NCBI GenBank assembly: GCA_012845835.1
Contig: JABAKD010000016.1
Span: 18,136,125-18,200,124 of the forward strand
DNA length: 64,000 bases
Direction of reading: 5' to 3'
Origin: Undaria pinnatifida
Taxonomy: Eukaryota; Sar; Phaeophyceae; Laminariales; Alariaceae
Shown here: positions 1-10,600 of the stretch, piece by piece
Layout: each line of letters opens with the position of its first letter
Position numbering within the stretch: position 1 is the stretch's first letter
Made by a program: the position numbers and the translations under genes
Notes under the pieces: generated by a model
Seen by the model: only the letters and a program-made list of their open reading frames with translations
Database searches by the model: none
What the model was told of the DNA's origin: nothing

Positions 1-251
1 TAAATATACGAGATCAACATCGAAGTATATACATCAGCAGCAAGGTCTACATCAAAGTACGTCAACAGCATCAACAGACACCTAAGACGCACACCATTGA
101 CACACACAGTTGATCTCCATCACTAACACTCAAAAGAACACTACACATGATACACACAGCACGCACAAGACACCCAACCCCCAACCCCCAACATCACACG
201 ACACACCCAACCACCAACACAAGCGCATCTGGAACGGGTACTCACACTCAC

Positions 252-1370
252 TTGGGCGTGATAGAAGTAGACCTCATGGCCCTTGTGGTCGCTGCTCCGG
301 AAGCAGTCGTTGCACAGGACGCACGTCTCGTCCGCCTGGCAGACCTTGCAGATCCAGACGATGTCGTTCTTGCGGAAGGCGTACTGGCAAACCCGCCGAG
401 GCAACGCGGGCAGGAGGAGCTTCATGTCGGGCAACGCCATGACCGAGCAAAGCTTCTGCTGCGCCTGCTGCTGGAGCTGCTGGTGCTGCTGTTGCTGTTG
501 CTGCAGCTGTTGCGGTGGCAGTGGAGCCGGCCCAGCACCAGCTCCACCCTTCCCCCCCTCCCCAGCGCCTACCCCGGCGCCGGACCCGCAACCCATGTTC
601 GGCGAAGTGGAACTCCCCGGCCATCCGGCCGTACCCGAGGGAGCACCGTGGTTATTAACAGCCGCCGCCGCGTTGGGGTTGTTGCTGTCGCCGCCGCCAC
701 CGTTGCTCCCGCTGACGCCAAGACCACCTCGGACTAACATCGCATCCGCACAGATGAGCCCTGTAAGAACCGAGAATATTTGGTCGTCGGCGAGCTTGGT
801 GCTCGTGGTGAGGCCGCGGCCGCTAGGGGGGGCGGTGCCCCCCCCTCGGTGGAACGCCCTAGCTTCGATAGCGCGCGCAACGGTGGCTCTGGCCGCGGCC
901 GATGTAGCAGCGGCAGCAGCGGCGGCAGCAGCAACGCTGTCAGCAGCAGCAGCAGCAGCGGCAGCAGCAGCAGGAGGAGTGTCGGCTAATGAAACACCAC
1001 CACCAGCAGCAGTGTTGACTGTTGATGATGAGGCGCTAGCAGCAGCAAGAGAGCTGGTTGTCATTGCAGCACCGCTAATTCCTGCTATGAGTCCTCGGTC
1101 CTCTTGCAGTAGCACCTCCGAGAGAGTGTTCCACCAGTACGGAGTGTCACTCGGAAGAGGTGGGCCCGCCGCCTGGGGCATCGCGAGGCAGGCGTCCCTC
1201 AGGGTCACAAGGGCAACGTCCATAGTAGAAGTAGCAGCAGCATCTTCGGCAGCTGCAGGGTCGGTAGCGGAGCCGAAGTCCGAAGGCGCTGCTGCTGTAG
1301 CAGATACTGAGTGTTGCGAAGGGGAAACGTTCGCAACAGCTTCAATGTCATTACTTCCTGCTTGGTCCAT
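252..1370 (-). CDS. UBR-box E3 ubiquitin ligase, first exon (partial gene)
   Basis: First coding exon of a UBR-family ubiquitin ligase, which recognises N-degrons and targets proteins for proteasomal degradation. The exon encodes 373 residues from the ATG at 1370 and ends at a clean donor (CAA|GTGAGT, GT at 251-250). Residues about 328-373 carry a UBR zinc-finger box: a Cys, then ICKVCQ, TCVLCNDC, SSDHKGH and a final His, in the spacing that binds zinc in UBR1/UBR2/PRT6-type proteins. The preceding 300 residues are low complexity: long Ala runs, a Gly/Ser region and a Gln/His tract just before the box, probably disordered. The first 251 bases of the window are intron 1; all later exons (RING, autoinhibitory domain) lie outside. 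It is head to head with the IGPS-like gene. The UBR call is firm; which UBR paralogue it is cannot be told from one exon. Confidence 0.85.
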
Positions 1371-1685
1371 TTTTCAGCATTTGCTTCGTAGACCTTGATT
1401 TTTTTAACGCGGACGGCGTTCTTCGCTCCCTGGCAAAGGTCTTATTAGACGTCGCTGAAGCAGGCGCCCCTTCTCGAGTAGAACAAGACCCCTGAGCAGA
1501 GACTGTCACCTCGGCTGTTCCTCAGAAGGCGCTTATCTATTTTCCCGAAATTGCCCCTTTGGAAACACGCCTCCAGCAAGCCAACGAACTCTTGTTTTTT
1601 AAATTCAGCATTCTGCGACCACGGCGTTGCCCAGCAGAGCAGTCGACATTCCCCAGGCTATATAGACGTGACGGCGCCTAGGCCA
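1371..1685. promoter_or_regulatory. Divergent intergenic region shared by UBR and IGPS-like genes
   Basis: About 315 bases separate the UBR start codon (minus strand) from the chosen IGPS start codon (plus strand), or 180 if the in-frame ATG at 1551 is used. The two genes must share a bidirectional promoter. I see no convincing TATA box or other named element, so this call rests on gene geometry alone. Confidence 0.5.
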
Positions 1686-4600
1686 ATGGTTCGGGGGAGA
1701 CCGGCACCCAGGGAAGTCGTTGCCGCCGCTTTTTTGACCGTGTCGTGGTCATGTTTGATGCACGATCTCCCAGTGACTGGCCTTGTTGTCAACTTTGCGC
1801 CAACAGCAACAAGAGCACCGCAAATGTTGACAACATGTGACAGCCTTAGGTGCCGTAGCAGCAGCAGCAACAACATTTCAAGTGCTGGAAACGGCATATT
1901 GAGCCAACTGGAAGGGAGGCAACGGCTAGAAGGAGGTCGAAGGGGGAGAAGGACGATGAGAATGGCCGCGTACAACCCGAACGATGAACTGAGGGCGATC
2001 GTGCAGAGGAAGCAGCACGAGACGAAGCAACTGCTGGCCGCGCACACAGCCACCGACGACAGGCTGCAGGCAAGTTGCAAGCGCAAAAGCGCGGGCGCAG
2101 GCGTTGACGCAAGCGCTAACGCCAACGCTAACGTAAACTCAGACGAAACTCTGCACACGCTGTTTGTTCTATACCACAACCATGTATAGGTCTGGCCGGC
2201 AAGCTGATTTGTACGACTAACAGTGTGCCGCTTGCTGTTGTATTGGCTGCCACAGCAGTGTACATACGCGTAGTCTAGACTACAAGCAGCATCATGAGCG
2301 GTGGTCCATTTGCCATTACAAACGCCGAAACAAGAACCCCACCGTCTACATCGGCGCATTCGATAGCTCTTGGAGCCAGCTTTCCAAAGCATTTTTCAGA
2401 CCCGCTCAATTCGTCCAATGGAACATAGAACTAACTATAGAACTAGATACCAATTCGACGCGGCTGGCCGGTAAGGCTTCCGTGCCTGCTGGCGGGCCTT
2501 TCATAGTTGCCCACTGGAGGGCCTTTCATATTTTCGCCACTGGTCCGTATGACTCCCGTGCCTGCTGGTGGGCTTTTCGTATTGCATTCAACGTCACAGC
2601 TGACGTATTAGATGCTTGTAGAGGTGGGCAAGGTTCATCCTGCATTTGTTTTTCAAGTATGCGTCAGAGCTATCAACCTTCACGTTTTCAAATTTTGCAT
2701 GAGGGTGTGTCTTAACTTTTTTCGACCTTGTTGGAACGGTTGGAATGGAACGAGGCTGCTCGTTTTCGTTCGTTCAATTCCAACCTGTTTGTGTCAGATG
2801 TAAAACTGGTCAAGCGACCCGACCAGATCATAGCACAACTGACTTTTGCGGCGGGACCGTGCAGCTCGAGTCGAGGGCAGAGGTACCGTCACGTGGGCAG
2901 CGATTGCTCCTGACACAGAGAACAACTTCACACGCAAATAGATATCAAGGCAAGCCTCACAGACGACGGTGCTAGCCGTCCGAGTGGCACCATCGGGACA
3001 GATCTAGATGTTGTGATATTGCCGCCCTGGCTTGACGAAAGCTACTGAAACTTCTACGAACATCGGTTCCACACTTTTGCCAGAATTTACATCGCCAGAG
3101 CCTCGTTCGCAACCCAGCATTTTGCCTCGTGAGCCTCCTGGTCAGGCCATTGCGGTATCGCGTAGCTCCTGCCGCGGGCGAGCCCTACGGCGTCCACATA
3201 CGCTCCACCCCGCGGGTCCTAAATCATCCCATGTGCACCCATCACCCTCGTGGGCCTCAAGCCTATGAAAAACCACTCTCAGCACCAATCGGTCTCTGTA
3301 AACCTCGTTCCAAGTGGGCCGTTCGATTTTGCTGCACAAGAAAAACTATTTTGGGACATAGCTGTTCTTCCTCTTCCAAAAATTACGGTCAGGGTGGGAA
3401 CGCTAGGAATCTATTCGATTTGATAATCAATCAACAACAAGCAAAATTGCTTGTCGTTTCAGATTCCAAGCGTTCCGATGCTTTTTGGGGGGAGTCAAGA
3501 CTAGTTAAGACAACCCCTTACCTCTAGCAACTACGAGTGTAATATTTTTCTGTCTGGCTCAAACCTCTGCGGCAGCCTGCAGAGAGAGCAGAGTGCGGCG
3601 TGCAGAAAAGCACTACAATAATACTCCCGCCCCCTCGTGCGGCACCACCTGAAGGCCCCTGCGCAGAGCTCCCCCCCCTATGGTGTGGCCAGTATGCCTC
3701 TCTGGGTATGCTGATCCCGGAATCCGGTTCGATTTGTGTTTATTGATTGACCTCGCTCGTGCCAGATGCATTGCAGCAGCCGGCAGCCTGTCAGTGCACT
3801 ACTGACTGGTAGAATTGTGGCCTCGGCCAAAACCTAACCTCGGCCGACTCTAATGGTACTCGTCGGGGCGAAGCTCCTCCGAGGATCAAATACATACGCC
3901 CGTGGCTCGCTCTGCTGCCCCAGCTGTCTCTGCCTCGGATGCTTGTGTCTGTTACAGCTCTGCTGCGTCGTCGCTGTCGTCTGCGCACGTTCCGCATGTA
4001 TGTTGTGATCGCATCCGATGTGTGTATGTTTTCTTTGCACAAGAAAGGCTGCTTAAAAAGGCTGCTGCTATTTTTTTCGTCCAACATAGTACGCAGGCTG
4101 CGAGAGGGTTTCCAGTACTCTGTTGTGATATTTTGCGGCGGTCGGGGTTGGCGCCTCTGGAGTTGTTGCTGCCGCGCGAGGCGTACTCTCGTTCACACGA
4201 TCACCTGGACCACCCGACACAGCTGCAGCTTCGAGTATATACCAAAGCAGCAAATCGCTTCGCACATGAAAAAATGTTCCAGCAAGTTATTGCGCATGGC
4301 CCAACATGGCCGTCTACCCATCGATCGCTGTATTTTCCAACATCTAAAAATACTCAACAATAAAAAAAAAAATGGCGGAACGCCACGCGGAGGATCTTCA
4401 AAACTTGAACAGATTTCCGACGGACATCGCCGTGTTAATTTTTACTACGCTCTACGAGTGCACTATTTGTTTTCTCTCACACACACCAACCAGCAGTGCG
4501 CAGGATAATGCTGCTGCTGTAATGCTGTTGTAATGATTTTTTGCTCAAATTTTCCAGAAAGTAAATTTCATGTGCTTGATGTGCCTGGGGGTAGATGTTT

Positions 4601-7600
4601 TTTTTGTTGGTCCCACGTTAGTAGCAAATACTGGACTGTTGTACGCGCGTCAAATGTGCTGAGCACTTCAGCAAGTAGCAGTTTGAAGCTGCACCCGAAT
4701 GCTTATGCGCCGGGTACATGAAAGTCGGAGCTGCTCTAGCTTCGGTAAACTTTTATATTCGCAGAACACAGTAGTAGTACCAGGTAAGCTAACAACATCA
4801 TCGACATAATTTATATCTGGGCCGTCCCTACACAGCAGTACCTTAATTTCCGATACACCCGCATCAATTAAGATTGCAGTGTAGCTGCATGCTCTACCGT
4901 TAGGATGCGGGCGAGCTCGCGGGGGTGCCAAATGCAAAAGCATCAGCCTCTTGCGTCGCCCTTCCTCCGAAGGGGAAACTTGTATTTTGTACATACTTCA
5001 GTACCAGGTACATGAGAACAAAGATGTCGGTTGACGGTCTAGTTTTGTCCCATCAAGGCCTCGTTAGACGTAATATATTGGTTTTGTATGAAGCGGTCCA
5101 TGACGGTTGTCCGTCCAAAGTCAAAAGTGCCGTCAACCGACATCTTTGCGTAAAAAACGCCAAAATGCAGACACTTACAGGTGGACAACTTCTGAAAATT
5201 AATTTAGAAAATCCTGTGCGCCGCTCTGAATATTTGTACAGAGAGTCTAAAAAGGCACTCGCGCTGGTGGATGTTTGTAACTGTCGCCAACCCAACCCAA
5301 CCTAACTGCGACAACATCATCATCATCATCATCGACCTCAACCTCAACCCACTTTCCGGCGCGATGTTGTGCAGATGCGTCTCTCCTTTGGCGCGAGCGA
5401 GAGCTGCTACGCGCTCCGCAACGCCCTCCGGAGGAACAAGGGCCAGGACGACGACCACATGACCGTGGTCGTCGCCGACATGAAACGCCGCTCCCCGACG
5501 TCCGCGGGGCTCCCCCCCGACGTCAACGCCTACAGCGACCCGGCGGCGTGGGCGTCTCAGGTGTGTTTGAGTATAGACGGGGTACACATAGCGGTATATG
5601 TATGACATAGTAGAAAATAGTGTGGACAGGGTATAGGCAGGGTATAGCGCCGCTTCTCGTCGTTCGCGGGGTTTCCTCCTAACGTTAGCACCGTCGACGC
5701 CCCGGTAGCGTGAGCATCTCAGGTGTGCATGATATCGACAGTTGGCTTCGACGACCCGGCGGCGTGGGTGTCTCAGGTGTGCGTTGGTATCGACAGGGTA
5801 CTCATAGGGTATAGGTAGGGTGTAGATAGGGTGTAAATATACGTATCATAATTCGCAGGCGGACCTGATCTTTTTTTTTGTCTGCGGATCTCTACCGCCT
5901 CTGACCGCCTTTCCGCACAGTTTCTTCGTTGAGGCGTGCCCCTGCCTCGCCTGCAACGACCGGCTTCGCGGATCCGCCCGCTCAGCGCCATAGCGCCTGT
6001 GCGAGGCCTTGAAGTCATGATCTACGACGAGATCTCCGAAAAATCGTGCCCCGCGAGCGTTTTGGCGCGTAGACTTCCGACAGGGCTTATGTCTTGGCGT
6101 GCTTTTTCCCTTTCCGTCCTCTCTGACCTCTGACCCATGCGGGGCGGCAGCTACTCTACCGGCGCCGCGTTTGTGGGCGGCTGCGCAGGCAGCTGTGTGC
6201 TCGGATCTACAGTAGGATATAAACGGAACGCCCCCAAAACGTGTGCCATCCAGACGTCGTAGAGAACTGTCATGTATCAAACGTTATACCGGGATATGAG
6301 AAAGCTGTGCGCATGTATCCTACAGCAGCACGTATGGTGTGTACAGTAATCTACACGTACGTTATGTACAGCAGCAGCTTGAGGGAGCTACCGTACGCAC
6401 CTACTGGCAACGTTGCTGCAGAGTTGTACGGCAGCAGCTGTGATAGCACGTTTCTACGGCGTTACGCTGTTGGCCATCGCGTCACAGAGATAGTCATAGG
6501 CCGCCTTCTCGCATTCCACAGCATGTGTACGCTTTTCGGGCAATCGGCAAGTAATCGATACGATAGCATTTTCCCGCGTGTTCCAATTCCCCCCTCTCAA
6601 CTGGGACATAAAGACGCTCCCACCTGCCACACCTCACACTCCCTCCAAGCACCTTCTCGCACCGCCATACTCCATATGCTATCAGAACATACTATACTAC
6701 CATAATAGTACTGGTACCTGTCACCAGCTGTGCGAGCAGCCATGTTCAATGTGGGTTGGATCTGTGTGACCAGTGTCCAAGATTGATAGGTACACGCACG
6801 CGTATCATATCACGTATGATACCAGGTATCACGTATCAGTACAGCAGCTAGTGTTCTGTTGATATCGTCGTGCTTCCGTCTCGAAGGTGTGTAGGAGGTG
6901 CGGTCGAGCCTCTCGCATTGAGTAGGCAGAACTGTACAGCATACAATGCAGGTGTCAGGGTTGTGACCAAGATTCGAGTACACTCGTTTGTTTTTTTTTG
7001 TTCGAAGTATGTCAGCTGTGAGTTCGATTATTTTCGGGTCGATGCTCATCTTTTGCAAGCTGCGTGATGCACCGGCCACTCGTTTTTTACTGTACAGCAG
7101 CAGTATCACGTTTACTACGGCGGTCACTCTTGATATTCTCCATGGGCAATGCGGGCAGCGCATAGAGCTCTCAACTCTGGGCAGTACGTCTGATCTCCAT
7201 CCTTCGCCACCTGCTATTAAAGTGTAGAGCGCTTTCAACTCTTGGCATTTCATCTGACCCCGCCCTTAGTCAAGATGCTGCTAATAATTTTGGCGTCACG
7301 CAAGGCGGCGACCGGTGGCCGTCCAGGCCGCCGGCGAAGCCCCTTGTAGGTTTTATAGAAAAGAGCATGGACAGGGTATAACCAAGGTATAGCGCCGCTT
7401 CCCGCGGTCCCCCCCCCGCACCCCCCCGACGTTGGCGTCGTCGACGACCCGGTGGCGTGAGCGTCTCAGGTATGCATGGCATCGACAGGGTATAGACAGG
7501 GTGTGGACAGGGCATAGATAGGGTATGGGCAGGGTATAGACAGAGTATGGATAGGGCATGGACAGGCTATGGGTAGGCTATAGGTAGGGTATACGTCGGG

Positions 7601-10600
7601 TATGGATTATAGATATCATAGGGTGCTTATCCTTTTATTCTCGATTTCTTGTTTACCTCCTTCTCACTCTATTTTCGTTCTAACTCTCCCTCTTTCTCGT
7701 CCTCGTTCTCCTCCTCCTCATCTCCGTGTCCGCCTTTTGTTTTTGGCGTCATCGTCGCGCGCACGCCCCCAAAAATATGTCGTTACCGCACGATACGGCG
7801 CGGTACAATACGGTACCACACGGTGCGATACATTATGGGACAATGCGGTACGGCGCGGTGCGATACGACACCGTGCGGTGCGGTACAATATGACGTTTTA
7901 CGGTGCGGTACGATACGATACGTTTCGGTACGGTACGACACGATACCGTACGTTGCGGTACGATGCGGTACGATACGGTGCGGTGCAATTCGGTACCTTA
8001 TGGTGCGGTACGATACCGTACGGGTGCGGTGCGGTACAATATTACGTTTACGGTGCGGTACGATACGATATGTTTCGGTATGGTACGACTCGATACCGTA
8101 TGTTGCGGTACGATGCGGTGCGATGTGGTACGGTACGGTGCGGTGCAACTCGGTACCATATGGTGCGGTACGATACCGTACGGTACGGTACTATACGGCA
8201 CCGTACGACATGAAACACAACGATGCGGTACTATACGATATGGTGCGGTACAATATGATACGTTGCGGTATAATATTATACGGTACGGTTTCGGTGCGGC
8301 ACGATTTGGTACGGCGGACACAGCTGCACAGTGCCGGCGCCAAGGTGTTGATGGTCAACACGGACGGGCCCGCTTGGGGGGGACGTCTCTCCGATCTCGA
8401 TGATGTCGTGGTGAGCACTCGAGACCCACCGCTACACAGATAGACGGCCGGCTAAAAGAGTAGCCGAAGGCAACTATTCGTAGCTACCCACCGCTACACA
8501 GATAGACGGCCGGCTAAAAGAGTAGCCGAAGGCAACTATTCGTAGCTATACGCTGTTGCCAAGTACTGATGAGGACGAACGGGGGCTAAGAAGCGCGGTA
8601 ATTACAACATCTTGGAGGATAACTTAGGGCTGCCTCTTGCTCGCCCACTGCTTTGCGAGGGATGGTGGTGGAGGCGGTGTTAGCTGGTAGTGATGGTTGT
8701 GGGCCGTTGCGTTGTGTACCCCTGTCTATGCGCTCCCCTTTGCCAGAGGGGGGGGGGACACGCGTTGTTTAAGCCTGTCTCTTGCGCACGCACACGCATT
8801 ATCTTTCGGTGGTGGTGGTGGTGGTGGCTGCGGTGACGGTGGTGGTGGTGGCGGTGATCGCGTGGCGATAGTTGTGTTGCCTCTCTGGCCCTGCGTCGCT
8901 GCCTCACGCCCCCATTTTGAACGTCCTCGCGCGCTGCCACCGCTGGCTCAGTCAGCGCTCGCCATGCATCGTTAGCTTCAGCTATGAGCGCGTACGGTAG
9001 GCGTTTTTTTCTGCTTGCTTTCGCCCCTCCCGCCATCACTACCGCTGCCATTTCCGCCACCACCACCAACATTGCCGCTAACAACAACACCAGCATCATC
9101 ACCAACAGCAACACTAACACCGCCACTATCACCACCACCGCCACCACCACCACCCCGCCACCAACACCGCCACCGCCCCCCCACCAACACCGCCACCACC
9201 CTTCCTCGGCATCCGCTCTTGCTTCTTCGACTGCCGTCTACTGTGTTAGTCACCCCCGCCCCGCGCGCGCCGGCCCCCCCTATCCACGGTAAAAATAGGC
9301 GCACTTTAAGAAGCTGGGAAAACCGCCACCGCCGGTGGTGATGAAGGACATCATCGTGCACCCAATGCAAATGGCGCAGGCGCTGGAGAAGGGGGCCGCA
9401 GCTACGGTGCTCATCGCGTGCGTGGTGAGATGAGGGAAGCAAATGGACGGACGCACGGACTGACAGACGGGGCAACATGGTTGTGTTTTCACACGCGACG
9501 CGTTTTGCGCGTGCTTCAGTTTTTTGTTTCTTGTTTTGCTTAATTTATTGTGCAGCTGCCAAAAATACCAGGGATTTTCACCGGTCATGATCCGAATTGC
9601 GGGTGGGGTGAGGAGGTTATCAAAACGTCGAGGGTCGAGTGGGAACGGGTCAGGAGGTGTTGAAAATTTCACGGGACGGGTCGGGTCAGGCCAGGAAGGC
9701 TTCAAATCTCGCGGGTCGGGACGGGTTTCCCTGGCTCGACCTGACCCGTGAAAACCCCTGAAAAATGCGACAGGTAAGTGCGATTTCATCAAGCGTACTA
9801 GAAAGAGCGTGCAGTTTTACAAAAATGTCACCATGCTGCCTGCACGCATGTGGTGCAGCTCCGCTCCTTACATGCGATCTTGGACCCCGCTTAAATGGTG
9901 CACGCGACGTCTGCTGCCTGGCCCGGTGAAATCCCGACGTGCTCCGTCCCGACTTTTTGGGGTTGCGAGGGTCTACGGTCATACGACAACGGCTATACGT
10001 GGAATGAGCACACACCCCTAAATCCGGCACCTCGGGCTGCTTCATGCAGCCGATATCTGTTTTCGGGGGAGTTTTATATGTGTGCTTTTCTCTCCGAAGC
10101 CCCAAAGGGGTTAGGGCCTCCCCCGCACCTGTGATATTGCATCCGTCTGCCGACCGCCGTAGGGGCCAGATTGCTTCCGCTGTTTCTTTCTACATAGCTG
10201 ACCCCCCCCCCCCCCCCCCCGCCCACGCGCTCCTCAACCGCCGACCTCGAACCCCAAACCGACGGGTCTCCCTCCGCCCCATGTTGGAAGGACGAAGACG
10301 TGGATGCACAAAAATGTGCCCGTGTGGCATAGCAATAGAGTAGGACTCACGTAGTAGGAGAATGTGGAATATACAAGGACGAACAGGATGTGTTAAGAGG
10401 AGGAGATGAGGAGATTAGACGGATGTGACGTGGAGGAGTTTGGTAGTCTAGAGGGAAGCGAGAAAACGATCGCTATCCTAGGAGGTAGATGGTGGCCACA
10501 GACGGCGAAACAGGGAGGGGATAAGATAGGCAAACAGTTTTTAGGTAGTGTATGGAAAAATCGCAATAAGCGCCCAAACGTTGGAGGTGTCTCTGTTAGG

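Noticed and set aside
283-1398. 371-codon plus-strand frame opposite the UBR exon
   Set aside because: Shadow of the GC-rich UBR exon on the other strand. Poly-Ala and poly-Cys are artefacts of the same repeats.
5053-5305. Inverted match between AAGATGTCGGTTGACGG (5022-5038) and CCGTCAACCGACATCTT (5129-5145), considered as a transposon
   Set aside because: A 17-base hairpin with a loop of about 90 bases and no other element features. Too short to call a mobile element, though the match is real.
7602-8443. Long overlapping reading frames on both strands rich in Tyr, Arg, Thr and Val
   Set aside because: They are produced by the CGGTACGATA repeat. Only 8324-8410 in this stretch is coding, as IGPS exon 3.
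8560-8590. CTGATGAG followed by GAAC, resembling a hammerhead ribozyme core
   Set aside because: The second core box is GAAC rather than GAAA, stem II would be only one or two pairs, and no flanking helices I and III could be drawn.
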